Of a stretch of DNA of 64,000 nucleotides, positions 32,936-43,575 are shown piece by piece. Within the stretch, counting starts at the first letter, position 1. Each line of letters opens with the position of its first letter. A program made the position numbers and the translations under genes. The stretch covers positions 62,001 through 126,000 of the forward strand of contig NZ_AULS01000002.1 in NCBI RefSeq assembly GCF_000422405.1, read 5' to 3'. The DNA is from Microbacterium luticocti DSM 19459 (GTDB taxonomy: Bacteria > Actinomycetota > Actinomycetes > Actinomycetales > Microbacteriaceae). The notes under the pieces were generated by a model. The model was not told where the DNA came from. It saw only the letters and a program-made list of their open reading frames with translations, and did no database searches.

Positions 32936-35026
32936 TCACCCCACTCGGTCGGGCCGGACCCACTCCCCGCCCCGAACGTGCTGGTCGAGGAACGCGAACA
33001 CGGTCTGATACCAGACGACGGCGTGCTGGGGCTTCAGCACCCAGTGGTTCTCGTCGGGGAAGTACAGGAACTTGTGCGGTGACGTGCCGTCTTCCGCGGC
33101 GAAATGCTCGTTGAGATCCGACCACAGCCGCAGGCCTTCGCCGATGGGCACCCGGTAGTCGCGGTCGCCGTGCACCACGAGCATCGGCGTGCGGATGTCG
33201 CGCACGAACCGATGCGGCGAGTTGCCCACCATCGCCTCGGGCGTGAAGATGCGCTGCCAGTACCCGGAGTGGTCGGTGGTGCCGGCGAACTGGTCGAGCG
33301 CCCAGAGGCTCGCGTGCGTGACGATGGCGCGGAACCGGTCGGTGTGCCCGGCGACCCAGTTCGCCATGTACCCGCCGAACGATCCGCCCATCGCGGCGGT
33401 GCGGGTCTGGTCGATGTCGTCGCGCGCCACGACGGCGTCGGTGATCGCCATCAGGTCGGTGTACGGCTTGCCGCCCCAGCTGTTCCAGCCGCGGGCGATG
33501 AACTCGAGGCCGTATCCGGTCGACAGCGCCGGGTCGGGCAGCAGCACGGCGTAGCCGCGGGCGACGGCCAACTGCGGGTTCCACCGCCAACTCCAGGCGT
33601 TCCAGCTGTTCAGCGGCCCACCATGGATCCACAGCAGCAGCGGCGCCGGGTTCTGCGCCGAGGCGTCCTCGGGTAGCAGCAGCCAGCCCCGCACCCGCGC
33701 GCCGTCCTCAGCCACGGCATCCACCTCGGTCATCGTCGCCGGCACGTCGGGCAGCGGAGCCGGGGCCGGCAGCACGGCGACCTCGTCGCCGGCGATCCGC
33801 ACCGGGTGCGGCGGGGTCATCCAGTTCGCGCGCAGGGCGACGACGTCGCCGGTGGTGCGGTCGACCGCGATGCCCGAATAGGTGAAGTCGTCGCCGGTCA
33901 GCTGGCTCACGGTGTCATCGCGCCCGATCCGGAACACCGGACCGCGCCCGTCCTGGTCGGCGGTGACGATGAGGGCGTCGTCGCCGGGGGTGAAGGCGAT
34001 GCCGGTCGGCCAGCGGTCCCAGTCGCTCGCGAGGCGCCGCTCCTCGGTGATCGCAGCGCCGTCGAGGCGGCCGAGCCACAGCTCCTGATCGGTCGGGGCC
34101 GCGGCGGTGCTCTTGACCGCCCGCAGCCATGCCATCCAGACGCCGTCGTGCCCGATCACGGGGAACTCGTTGTCGACGCCGGGTTCGTCGCGCAGCACCG
34201 TGTGCGCGCCGGTGGCGACGTCGATCGCGACCAGCCGGGCCCGCTCGTCGCGGCCCTCGCGCTCCTGCATCGCTGCGACGACGGTGGACCCGTCGGGGGT
34301 GATCGCGACGCCGACCGTGGCGGCCGAGGTACCAGGGTGGGGCGTGAGGTCGACGGGGCGCGGCAGGAATGCCGGGTACGGGGCGGGCGCGGCATCCTTC
34401 GCGTCCGCGTCCGTCTGGTCGTCGCGAGGCGCGCCGACAGGCTCGGTCAGCTCGCCGAGGCGCAGCGCGAACAGGTGCGGCTCGTCCGGGCCGAGATCGT
34501 GGTCCCAGTACCGCACCGGGTAGCGCTCGTGCAGGATCGCGGCGACCCTGTGCTCTTTGCGGTCGGCGCGCAGGCGCGCGTCGTCGTCGATCGTGTCGGC
34601 GGACGGCAGCAGCGGCGCCGAGATGATGACGACGTCGGATGCCTCGGCCACCGCCTCGATCGACGAGACACCGCCCGCCAGCCGAGTGACCGGGCGGGCG
34701 TCTCCGCCGCCGGCCGGCAGCAGCCAGAGCTGGGCCGGGTCGTCGTCGGCTGCCGTGCCGTCGGGCCGCGCCGACAGGAACAGCAGGTCGCCGTCCTTCG
34801 TGTACACCGGCGCCGACTCTCCCTTGGCGGAGCGGGTCAGCCGCCGCACGCGCCCTTCGCCGCCGTCGGCGGGCACTTCCCACAGGGCCCGGTCGTGGCC
34901 GGTGCCGTCCTGGTTCAGCGTCGCGACGACCACCACGGCGCGGCGACCGTCGGGCGAGAGGGCGAGGGATTCGGTGCGGGGCAGGGCGACGTAGTCGTCG
35001 AGGGAATGGAACGGCGTTGTGCGCAT
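32936..35026 (-). CDS. S9-family (acylaminoacyl-peptidase-like) serine peptidase
   Basis: A 696-residue two-domain peptidase. The N-terminal 420 residues form a beta-propeller (repeated DGSTV / GDDAL-like strands). The C-terminal hydrolase domain has the nucleophile motif G-G-S-F-G-G at about residue 546, the Asp in VVHGDRDYRVP, and the His in FPDENHWVL. This order and spacing fit the S9C acylaminoacyl/dipeptidyl peptidases, which trim peptides. No signal peptide is visible. TAGCGT (minus strand, 35033-35038) ends 6 bases before the ATG. Confidence 0.9.
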   Translation of the reverse strand: MRTTPFHSLDDYVALPRTESLALSPDGRRAVVVVATLNQDGTGHDRALWEVPADGGEGRVRRLTRSAKGESAPVYTKDGDLLFLSARPDGTAADDDPAQLWLLPAGGGDARPVTRLAGGVSSIEAVAEASDVVIISAPLLPSADTIDDDARLRADRKEHRVAAILHERYPVRYWDHDLGPDEPHLFALRLGELTEPVGAPRDDQTDADAKDAAPAPYPAFLPRPVDLTPHPGTSAATVGVAITPDGSTVVAAMQEREGRDERARLVAIDVATGAHTVLRDEPGVDNEFPVIGHDGVWMAWLRAVKSTAAAPTDQELWLGRLDGAAITEERRLASDWDRWPTGIAFTPGDDALIVTADQDGRGPVFRIGRDDTVSQLTGDDFTYSGIAVDRTTGDVVALRANWMTPPHPVRIAGDEVAVLPAPAPLPDVPATMTEVDAVAEDGARVRGWLLLPEDASAQNPAPLLLWIHGGPLNSWNAWSWRWNPQLAVARGYAVLLPDPALSTGYGLEFIARGWNSWGGKPYTDLMAITDAVVARDDIDQTRTAAMGGSFGGYMANWVAGHTDRFRAIVTHASLWALDQFAGTTDHSGYWQRIFTPEAMVGNSPHRFVRDIRTPMLVVHGDRDYRVPIGEGLRLWSDLNEHFAAEDGTSPHKFLYFPDENHWVLKPQHAVVWYQTVFAFLDQHVRGGEWVRPDRVG

Positions 35027-35049
35027 TGCTCCACGCTACGCCGGGCGGG

Positions 35050-35412
35050 TCACCCGGTGGTGGACCCGATGCGGCGCAGCCGGGAGGGCATCGGGAACGG
35101 CAGCACGTACTCGATCAACGGCACGTCGATCGCACCCCAATCGTCGCGCTTGACGCGAATCCGCTCGGGGGATGCCTCGGTGATGCGCACACGCAGCCAG
35201 CGGCCGTCGTCGAGCAGCAGCTCGTATGGATCGGCCAGGTATCCGATGCCGAGCTCGTCGAGCACCTCCTCGGCGTGCAGCCAGTCGACCGGCCCGGTGC
35301 GCTCGCGCCCGGGCAGGTCGATCACGACGAAGCCGTCATCCGCCGGCCGGATCCATCCCACCCGCTCGCCGTCGTGCCGACGATGCTCGATCCACTCCGT
35401 GGGTGCAGCCAT
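35050..35412 (-). CDS. Uncharacterised 120-residue protein
   Basis: I do not recognise this protein. It is acidic and rich in beta strands: RVGWIRPADDGFVVIDLPG, LDELGIGYLADPYELLLDDG, WLRVRITEASPERIRVKRDDWG. There is no membrane segment, signal peptide or metal motif. TAGGGT (minus strand, 35419-35424) ends 6 bases before the ATG, so it has its own probable leaderless promoter. It is upstream of the S9 peptidase gene on the same strand but separated by that gene's promoter. Confidence 0.75.
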   Translation of the reverse strand: MAAPTEWIEHRRHDGERVGWIRPADDGFVVIDLPGRERTGPVDWLHAEEVLDELGIGYLADPYELLLDDGRWLRVRITEASPERIRVKRDDWGAIDVPLIEYVLPFPMPSRLRRIGSTTG

Positions 35413-35436
35413 CCTGTGACCCTACCGGCCGCCGGT

Positions 35437-36270
35437 CTACATCTCCTCGTGGGTGTTCGGGTCGCCGTCCCACAGCCGGCCGCGCTCGAGGGCCGAGATC
35501 GCGGCGACCTCGTCGTCGGTCAGCGCGAACCCGAACACGTCGGCGTTCTCGCGCTGCCGACCGGTGTGGGCCGACTTCGGGATCGGCGTCGAGCCCAGCT
35601 GCACGTGCCAGCGCAGCACCGCCTGCGATTCGGTGACGCCGTGCGCGGCGGCGACATCGGTCACCGTCTGCTCGGCGAGCAGCTCGCTGCGCTTGGCCAG
35701 CGGGCTCCAGCTCTCGGTGCGGATGCCGTGTGCGGTGTGGAACGCGCGCAGCGCGGACTGCGGGAAGTAGGGGTGCAACTCGACCTGGTTGACCGCCGGT
35801 GTCACACCGGTCTCGTCGATCAGCCGGGAGAGCATCTGCTCGGTGAAGTTCGAGACGCCGATCGAGCGGACCAGTCCCTCCTCGCGCAGCCGGATCATCG
35901 CACGCCAGCTGTCCAGGGACTTGTCGACGCTCGGGTTGGGCCAGTGGATCAGGTACAGGTCGATGCGGTCGAGCCCGAGCCGGTCGAGCGATCCGCGGGC
36001 GCTCGCCAGCGTCTCGTCGAAGCCGTGGTCGCGGCCGGGGAGCTTGGTCGCGATGGTCAGCTCGTCGCGGTCGACGCCGCTGCGGCGCACCGCCTCACCG
36101 ATCTCGGTCTCGTTCTCGTAGTTGACCGCCGTGTCGATCAGGCGATACCCCAACGCGATCGCGCCGACGACGGCGTCCACCCCCGCTGCGCCGCGCAGTT
36201 CGTAGGTGCCCAGCCCCAGTTGCGGAAAAGAGGTGCCGTCGTTCAGGGTGACTGTCGGAATCGATGTCAT
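35437..36270 (-). CDS. Aldo/keto reductase
   Basis: A 277-residue NADPH-dependent carbonyl reductase of the AKR5-like group. The catalytic tetrad is complete: Asp and Tyr in LIDTAVNYENE, Lys in ATKLPGRDH, His in LYLIHWPNPS. The C-terminal PIPKSAHTGRQRENADVFGF is the cofactor-binding loop. The physiological substrate is unknown; homologues reduce 2,5-diketo-D-gluconate or methylglyoxal. A GGATGGAG site precedes the ATG at 36270. It diverges from the dinucleotide-binding oxidoreductase gene. Confidence 0.92.
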   Translation of the reverse strand: MTSIPTVTLNDGTSFPQLGLGTYELRGAAGVDAVVGAIALGYRLIDTAVNYENETEIGEAVRRSGVDRDELTIATKLPGRDHGFDETLASARGSLDRLGLDRIDLYLIHWPNPSVDKSLDSWRAMIRLREEGLVRSIGVSNFTEQMLSRLIDETGVTPAVNQVELHPYFPQSALRAFHTAHGIRTESWSPLAKRSELLAEQTVTDVAAAHGVTESQAVLRWHVQLGSTPIPKSAHTGRQRENADVFGFALTDDEVAAISALERGRLWDGDPNTHEEM

Positions 36271-36376
36271 GTCTCCATCCTGCACCGATATGGTCTGCGT
36301 CTGAGGCGCGCCGGCCCGATCGCGCCATGGGAGCGTGTCGCGGGAATGCCCCGCCGCATCCGGCGTTGACCCTCGT

Positions 36377-37012
36377 ATGAGCACTGTCGGAATCATCGGA
36401 GCCGGGCACATCGGCACGGCCCTCGCACACGGGCTCGTCGCCCGCGGGTACGACGTCGTGATCGCCAACTCGCGCGGGCCCGAGACGCTGACCGATCTGA
36501 TCGCGTCGCTGGACGGCAAGGCGCGCGCCGCGACGGCGTCAGAGGCGGCGGATGCCGCGGACTGGGCGATCGTCACCGTTCCGCTGAAGGCGCTGCCCGA
36601 CATCCCCGCCGCCCCGCTGGCCGGAAAGATCGTGCTCGACACCTGCAACTACTATCCGCAGCGCGACGGTCGCATCGCGGCCCTCGACGAGAAGCGTGCC
36701 ACCACCTCGCAACTGATGCAGGAGCACCTGCCCGACTCGAAGGTCGCCAAGGCGTTCAACCACATCGTGGCCGAGCAGATCGTCACCGACGGCTCCCCTG
36801 CCGGCACGCCGGACCGCCGGGCGCTGGCCACCGCGAGCGACCACCCCGAGGCGACCGCGTTCGTCACCGCGCTGTACGACGACTTCGGCTACGACACCGT
36901 CGATGTCGGACCGCTCGGCGAGAGCTGGCGCGTCGAGCGCGACCAGCCCGCGTACGTGGTCCGCCAGAACGCCGACGAGCTGCGCGCCAACCTCGCCCGC
37001 GCCACCCGCTGA
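36377..37012 (+). CDS. NADPH-binding oxidoreductase (F420:NADP oxidoreductase-like)
   Basis: A 211-residue Rossmann-fold protein: [21 protein letters not shown] followed by [10 protein letters not shown], where S-R suggests NADPH preference. [14 protein letters not shown] and [11 protein letters not shown] are typical of the NAD(P)-binding family related to F420-dependent NADP reductase. There is no visible F420-specific partner, so a general reductase is equally possible. Neither a clear -10 element next to the ATG nor a strong ribosome-binding site is obvious. Confidence 0.85.
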   Translation: MSTVGIIGAGHIGTALAHGLVARGYDVVIANSRGPETLTDLIASLDGKARAATASEAADAADWAIVTVPLKALPDIPAAPLAGKIVLDTCNYYPQRDGRIAALDEKRATTSQLMQEHLPDSKVAKAFNHIVAEQIVTDGSPAGTPDRRALATASDHPEATAFVTALYDDFGYDTVDVGPLGESWRVERDQPAYVVRQNADELRANLARATR

Positions 37013-37043
37013 CGCGCGCGCTGCGACGCGCTACGGTGGCACC

Positions 37044-38723
<1,680 letters not shown>

Positions 38724-38734
38724 CGGCATCCCTC

Positions 38735-39127
38735 TCAGCGACCCGGGCTGAGCACCTCGAAACCTTCGCTGCGAGCCGCATCGGCGAGCCGGTCATCGTA
38801 GGTCATGATGGTCTGCGCCTCGACCACAAGGGCGGTCGCCAGGTGCAGGGCATCGAGCGTTGCGAGGTGCCGGTACGGGAAGCGACCGGCGAGCTGCAGC
38901 ACCGCCTCGGTCAGGCGAACGGTACGGAACGCGCTGAGAATCGGCTCGGCGCGCCGCGGATCTGCCTCAAGACGGATCGCAACCCGCCGCAGCTCAACGG
39001 TCGCAATCGTCGACACCACGCACTCCTGACCCGCCGAAGACGCCGACGACAACGCCACGCGCAGGTCAGACGAGTACTCCTCAGCGACAAGCAGTTTCGC
39101 GAGCGCGGACGTGTCGACGACGATCAC
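38735..39127 (-). CDS. VapC-like PIN-domain toxin
   Basis: A 130-residue PIN-domain RNase, the toxin of a type II toxin-antitoxin pair. The acidic residues are in place: D-T-S in MIVVDTSALAKLL, Glu in IATVELRRVA, Asp in LDALHLATAL and Asp-Asp in TYDDRLADAA. It starts within the stop of the antitoxin gene (ATGA overlap of four bases), the usual coupled arrangement. The RNA target is unknown. Confidence 0.9.
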   Translation of the reverse strand: MIVVDTSALAKLLVAEEYSSDLRVALSSASSAGQECVVSTIATVELRRVAIRLEADPRRAEPILSAFRTVRLTEAVLQLAGRFPYRHLATLDALHLATALVVEAQTIMTYDDRLADAARSEGFEVLSPGR

Positions 39128-39369
39128 CGGTCACCCCGCAACTCTCGCAAGACATCCTCTGTCGACTCCGATACGGTGATGCCGGCCGGGAACTCCATGT
39201 TCTGGGTCCCCCGCCGAATCGTCATCTCGTCGAGCACACTGCGCTCGGCCGGCGAGAGCACCGCGATCTCTTCGCCGTTGCTGGTGACGCGGAACGAGAC
39301 ACCCCCGCGCACCTGACGCATGATCTCACCCGAGTTGTTGCGCAGTTCACGTTGGCTGATCGTTCGCAT
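39124..39369 (-). CDS. Phd/YefM-family antitoxin
   Basis: An 81-residue antitoxin beginning MRTISQRELRNNSGEIMRQV, the Phd/YefM DNA-binding fold, followed by VSFRVTSNGEEIAVLSP. The C-terminal 30 residues would bind the toxin. I chose ATG at 39369 because TACGGT (minus strand, 39376-39381) ends 6 bases upstream; the open frame extends nine codons further into that promoter. A perfect palindrome covers the start codon, as expected for autoregulation. Confidence 0.88.
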   Translation of the reverse strand: MRTISQRELRNNSGEIMRQVRGGVSFRVTSNGEEIAVLSPAERSVLDEMTIRRGTQNMEFPAGITVSESTEDVLRELRGDR

Positions 39370-39375
39370 GCGAAC
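39362..39375. promoter_or_regulatory. 14-bp palindrome over the antitoxin start codon
   Basis: GTTCGCATGCGAAC is a perfect palindrome that includes the antitoxin ATG and abuts the -10 element. It is a strong candidate operator for autorepression by the antitoxin or toxin-antitoxin complex, and it could also affect initiation on the leaderless message. Confidence 0.6.
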
Positions 39376-39470
39376 ACCGTAGCACGCCTGTAGCACAGAC
39401 CGGCGGCCCAGCCGAAAAGATCAGCCGGCGACGGGCATGGCCTGCGACGGTGGTATCCCACCGCCGCGCC

Positions 39471-40262
39471 TCAGCGGATGACGACGCTCGCCTCGGAGGT
39501 GTTGACCAGGAACGCCAGCGATTCCTGCAGGTACAGCGTGACGGTGTCGGCGTCGTGCGAGAGGTAGCCGATCGACACGTCCTGGCCCAACTGCAGGGTG
39601 TAGTCGCCGCCCCGCAGCGTGACCAGCAGTGCGCCGTCCAGCGCCGGGGCGAACACGATCTGCCCGTCGCCCATGATCCGCTCGATGTGGCTGATCACCG
39701 GATAGCCCTGGTCGACCGATTCGGCCGCGGCCGTGTACAGCTCGCTCGACAGCAGCAGCGCGTACGGGCCTTCCACTCCGGCCATGCGCAGCGCCGTCAG
39801 CGCGCGGGCGACGGATGTCGGCAGCTCGCGCACATCGTCGGGCAGCGGCACCGCGGGGTTGGAGCTGGCCGGAGCGATACCGGTCATGCCCGCGGCGCCG
39901 GCGAACACGATGCGATCCTCGGCGGTGGCCAGCTGTTCGGCGGCGTCCTTCACCGGCTGCCAGTCCGAGTCCTCGGCGCCGCGCTCCACGTCGTCGATCG
40001 CGGCCCGGGTGACGGTGAACGGCGCCCGCAGCTCCACCAGCGGCTGCACCTGGCGGCGTCTGGCGTTCACCCCCGATGCCGGCGAATCCACGGCCACCAC
40101 GTGACCGGTGCCGACCGCCGACAGCCCCGTGCCGGCGGCATCCGGCACGTCGACCACGCGTCGCCCCGCGATGCGCACGCGGAACGTGCGGCCGGCCTCT
40201 TCGGCGATCTGGTCCCAGGCCGCAGCCGAGATCGGTGCGAGTTCGCGATGCAGATTGTCCAT
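39471..40262 (-). CDS. Family 1 encapsulin shell protein
   Basis: A 263-residue HK97-fold protein that assembles into an icosahedral nanocompartment. MDNLHRELAPISAAAWDQIAEEAGRTF is the characteristic N-terminal cargo-binding helix. The segments EDRIVFAGAAGMTGI, GPYALLLSSELY and FLVNTSEASVVI are the conserved P- and A-domain pieces. The length matches family 1 shells, which usually form T=1 particles. It starts one base after the stop of the DyP peroxidase gene, whose product carries the targeting peptide. Confidence 0.95.
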   Translation of the reverse strand: MDNLHRELAPISAAAWDQIAEEAGRTFRVRIAGRRVVDVPDAAGTGLSAVGTGHVVAVDSPASGVNARRRQVQPLVELRAPFTVTRAAIDDVERGAEDSDWQPVKDAAEQLATAEDRIVFAGAAGMTGIAPASSNPAVPLPDDVRELPTSVARALTALRMAGVEGPYALLLSSELYTAAAESVDQGYPVISHIERIMGDGQIVFAPALDGALLVTLRGGDYTLQLGQDVSIGYLSHDADTVTLYLQESLAFLVNTSEASVVIR

Positions 40263-40263
40263 G

Positions 40264-41295
40264 TCAGGCCCCTTCCGTGAGCCGGGTCTTCAGTCCGCCG
40301 ATACCCAGACTGCCATCGGCGGGGGCGGATGCGGCGGGTGCGGCCGTCGCCGGTGCGCTCACGCTCGCGGGGTCGGCGACCGGCGGGTCGTCGAGGAACG
40401 CCACGGTCGGCACGAAGAACAGTCCGCCGGTGACCGCGGTCGAGAAGTCCAGGATGCGGTCGTGGGATGCCTCGGCCGTGCCGAGGAACATGTTGCGCAG
40501 CATCTGCTCGGTCACCCCGACGTCGCCGGCGTAGCCGATGAAGTAGGTGCCGAACTCCCCTGCGGCGATGCTGCCGAACGCCATGTTGTCGCGCAGGATG
40601 TCGCGCTCGGTGCCGTCGGGGTCTTCGATGGTGTTCAGCGCGACGTGCGAGTTCGCCGGCTTGACCGCGTCGGGCAGCTCGACGTCGTCGAGCTTGTGGC
40701 GCCCGATGACGCGCTCCTGCTCTTCGACCGGCAGCGCGTTCCAGGTGTCGAGGTCGTGCAGGTACTTCTGCACGATGACGTAGCTGCCGCCGGCATAGGC
40801 GGGGTCCTCGTCGCCGATCAGCACGGCGGCGGTGGCATCCGCCCCCTCGGGGTTCTCGGTGCCGTCCACGAACCCGAGCAGGTCGCGCTCGTCGAAATAG
40901 CGGAAGCCGTGCACCTCGTCGACCACCCGCACCGCGTCGCCGAGCCGGTCCGTCAGCAGCCGCGCGAACTCGAAGCACAGATCGAGCGCGCGGGCGCGCA
41001 GGTGCACGAGCAGGTCGCCCGGCGTGGCAGGCGCCGCATGGCGGGCACCCTGCAGCGGCACGAACGGGTGCAGGCCGGCGGGTTTCGGCAGCTGGAACAG
41101 CCGGTCCCAGGCATCCGCCCCGATGCCGATGACGCAGTTGAGCTCGTCTTCGGGGCGACGGAACGACACCGCGCGCACCAGGCCCGACACCTCGGTGAGC
41201 GCATCGCGCACCGTGCCTTCACCGCCGGGGGCGACGGTGAGCACGAGGAACACGGCGGCCCGCGCCGGAGGCGCCACCACCTGTTGCGTCACCAT
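40264..41295 (-). CDS. DyP-type peroxidase with encapsulin targeting peptide
   Basis: A 343-residue haem peroxidase of the dye-decolorizing family. The signature G-F-V-D-G-T-E-N-P carries the catalytic Asp, the proximal His is in NSHVALNT, and the distal Arg in ILRDNMAFG. After the catalytic domain a 30-residue Ala/Pro linker leads to DGSLGIGGLKTRLTEGA. That ending is the classic cargo-loading peptide that directs DyP into encapsulin. The enzyme presumably works inside the shell encoded by the next gene. The cupin gene lies 52 bases upstream on the same strand and may be co-transcribed. Confidence 0.95.
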   Translation of the reverse strand: MVTQQVVAPPARAAVFLVLTVAPGGEGTVRDALTEVSGLVRAVSFRRPEDELNCVIGIGADAWDRLFQLPKPAGLHPFVPLQGARHAAPATPGDLLVHLRARALDLCFEFARLLTDRLGDAVRVVDEVHGFRYFDERDLLGFVDGTENPEGADATAAVLIGDEDPAYAGGSYVIVQKYLHDLDTWNALPVEEQERVIGRHKLDDVELPDAVKPANSHVALNTIEDPDGTERDILRDNMAFGSIAAGEFGTYFIGYAGDVGVTEQMLRNMFLGTAEASHDRILDFSTAVTGGLFFVPTVAFLDDPPVADPASVSAPATAAPAASAPADGSLGIGGLKTRLTEGA

Positions 41296-41347
41296 GTCTT
41301 GATCCCATCACGCCGAGCCGACATCGGGCAATCCCGTCGCCGGCCGG

Positions 41348-41665
41348 TCACTGGGTGCGGATCAGGGTCAGCAGCATCTTCGACGGCTCCAGTGCGCGCA
41401 CCGAGTGCGGGATCCGTGCGTCCAGGTGCAGCAGCGACCCCGGTCGCAGTTCGTGCGTGCGTCCCTCGGCGCTGAAGGCGAGGCATCCGCTCAGCGCCTG
41501 CACCACGATCGGACCGGGCGCGGTGTGCTCGGTCAGCTCGGCGCCCGCGTCGAACGCGAACACCACCACCCGAGCCCCCTCACCCGACAGCGCCACCTGT
41601 GAGGTGCGCCGGCCCGGCTCGACCGCGACCAGGGCGTCCACGTTGTCGATCGTCGTCATTCCCAT
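41348..41665 (-). CDS. Small cupin-domain protein
   Basis: A 105-residue single cupin. Motif 1 is FDAGAELTEHTAPGPIVVQALSG, where only one of the usual metal-binding His is retained, and motif 2 is LRPGSLLHLDARIPHSV with one His. Metal binding is therefore uncertain, and a sensory or redox role is possible. CAGGAT (minus strand) ends 6 bases before ATG 41665, in keeping with a leaderless start; a second ATG lies two codons later. It precedes the DyP/encapsulin pair. Confidence 0.85.
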   Translation of the reverse strand: MGMTTIDNVDALVAVEPGRRTSQVALSGEGARVVVFAFDAGAELTEHTAPGPIVVQALSGCLAFSAEGRTHELRPGSLLHLDARIPHSVRALEPSKMLLTLIRTQ

Positions 41666-41706
41666 ACGACCATCCTGGCCCGCCGACGCCCGGTCGGGGC
41701 CGCCGG

Positions 41707-42603
41707 TCACTTGACCGAACCGGCGGTCAGACCCCCGACCAGACGCTTCTCGATGACCATGAACAGGATGACCACGGGCACGATGGCCACGATCGACACG
41801 CCGAACACGTACTGCCAGGCGGCGTCGTACTGGCCCACGAACTTGGTCAACGCCACCGACAGCGGCTGGTTCGCGTCGGTGGAGAGGATGACCAGGGATG
41901 CCGCGAACTCGTTCCACGATGCGACGAACGTGTAGACGATCGCGGTGACGATGCCCGGCCAGACCAGCGGCAACTGCACCCGGAACAGCACCGTCCATTT
42001 GCCGGCACCGTCCAGCTGGGCGGCCTCGTCGACCTCTTTGGGCACGCTCGCGAAGAAGTTGTGCATGATCCAGATCGCGAACGCCAGGTTGAAGGCGGCG
42101 TTGACCAGGATCATCGCGGTCCAGGTGTCGTTGATGCCCAGGGCCACCATCTCTTTGAACAGACCGGTGGCCAGCACCGTCGGCTGCAGCATCTGCGTGA
42201 CGATCACCAGGAACAGGAACACCCCGCGCCCGGGGAACCGGAACCGTGCGGTGTAGTACGCGGCGGGCACGCACACCAGCAGCACGAGCACCGTGGCGAA
42301 CACCGAGATCACGATCGTCGAGATCATGTTCTCGGGCAGCGGCGTCTCGGGCGTCGACCACATGGTGATGTAGTTCTCGGGATGCCACGAGGTCGGCAGG
42401 TACGTCGGCGGGACGGCGAGGATGTTGTTGCGGCTCTTGAACGAGCCGATGAGCATGATCAGGTACGGGATCAGGAAGACGACCGCGATCACCACGCCGG
42501 CGATCGTGCGTCCGGCGAGGCGGGCGGGTGAGGCATCCACGCCCCGCGCGCGGCGGCGGGTGCGCGGCGTGGTGATGAGGGCTGCGGTGGCCGAATCGGT
42601 CAT
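41707..42603 (-). CDS. Sugar ABC transporter permease (MalG type)
   Basis: A 298-residue inner-membrane subunit of a carbohydrate ABC importer. Six helices are visible. The cytoplasmic EAA loop, which contacts the ATPase, is PKEVDEAAQLDGAGKWTVLFRVQLPL. The C-terminus EKRLVGGLTAGSVK is typical of MalG-type subunits. It overlaps the upstream permease gene by four bases. No ATPase gene follows, so a shared MsiK/MalK-type ATPase encoded elsewhere is likely. Confidence 0.93.
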   Translation of the reverse strand: MTDSATAALITTPRTRRRARGVDASPARLAGRTIAGVVIAVVFLIPYLIMLIGSFKSRNNILAVPPTYLPTSWHPENYITMWSTPETPLPENMISTIVISVFATVLVLLVCVPAAYYTARFRFPGRGVFLFLVIVTQMLQPTVLATGLFKEMVALGINDTWTAMILVNAAFNLAFAIWIMHNFFASVPKEVDEAAQLDGAGKWTVLFRVQLPLVWPGIVTAIVYTFVASWNEFAASLVILSTDANQPLSVALTKFVGQYDAAWQYVFGVSIVAIVPVVILFMVIEKRLVGGLTAGSVK

Positions 42604-43565
42604 GACACGTCCTTCATCGGCTTGACGATCCACAGGTACAGGGCGACCACGATCAGCACGATCAGGAAGTTGATCACACCCAACGCGCTGGACAGGTCGA
42701 TGCGCTGTTCGTTCTGCAGCAGCTTGAACATGTAGGTCGTGGTGGTGTCGGCTTTGTAGCCGGGGATCGAGCCGGTCATCAGCTTCAGGATCGGCAGCGA
42801 GTTGAACACGTTGATGATGTTGATCAGGCTCGCCAGCGCGATCGCGTTGCGCAGGTTCGGCAGGATGACGCCGAAATAGGTGCGGGCAGCGCCCGCGCCG
42901 TCCATCTTGGCGGCCTCGAGCATGTCGCCGGGGATGCCGGCGTGGCCGGCCAGCAGGGTGTAGGTGGTGAACGGCAGCGACACGAACACCGCGATCGCGA
43001 TGGACGAGATGAACGCCGGCAGCGGCTCCTTGGTGAAGCCGAACGGCTGGGCGAGGATGTGCACGTCGACGAGGAAGCGGTTGATGATGCCGTAGTACGG
43101 ATCGAGCCCGTACACGAACACCGTGGTCGTCATCACCACGCTGGAGGCCCACGGGATGATGATGGCCATGCGCACCCAGCGCCGGCCCGGGAAGTTCTTG
43201 TTCAGGAACTGGGCCAGCGCCAGCGAGATCACCACGGTCAGCACCACCACCGCGGCGACCCATACCAGCGAGTTCAGCAGGATGCCGGGCAGTTCGGGCC
43301 GCGCCAGCACCGCGAGGTAGTTGGCGAACCCGACCGATCCGTGGTCGACGCCGGCGACCGAGATCTTGCGCGTCGAGTTGTAGACCATGTATCCGGCGGG
43401 GAACAGCACGATCCCGAAGATCAGGATCAGCGCCGGCGCCGTCCACGGCACCGCGTGCCACAGGTCGGCGGCACCGCCGGATGCGGTGCGGGGACCAGGG
43501 GTGCCGCCACGGCGGGCCCGGCCGGTGGCCGGACCCGCCGTGGCGGTGGTGGTGAGCTGACTCAT
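42600..43565 (-). CDS. Sugar ABC transporter permease (MalF type)
   Basis: The 321-residue partner permease. Residues 1-30 are a Gly/Arg-rich cytoplasmic extension and six helices follow from WTAPALILIFGIVLFPAGYMVY. The EAA loop is GDMLEAAKMDGAGAARTYFGVILPNL. It sits between the binding-protein and MalG-type genes, 10 bases after the former and overlapping the latter, as in typical three-gene sugar operons. Confidence 0.93.
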   Translation of the reverse strand: MSQLTTTATAGPATGRARRGGTPGPRTASGGAADLWHAVPWTAPALILIFGIVLFPAGYMVYNSTRKISVAGVDHGSVGFANYLAVLARPELPGILLNSLVWVAAVVVLTVVISLALAQFLNKNFPGRRWVRMAIIIPWASSVVMTTTVFVYGLDPYYGIINRFLVDVHILAQPFGFTKEPLPAFISSIAIAVFVSLPFTTYTLLAGHAGIPGDMLEAAKMDGAGAARTYFGVILPNLRNAIALASLINIINVFNSLPILKLMTGSIPGYKADTTTTYMFKLLQNEQRIDLSSALGVINFLIVLIVVALYLWIVKPMKDVS

Positions 43566-43575
43566 CGGGGTCGGA

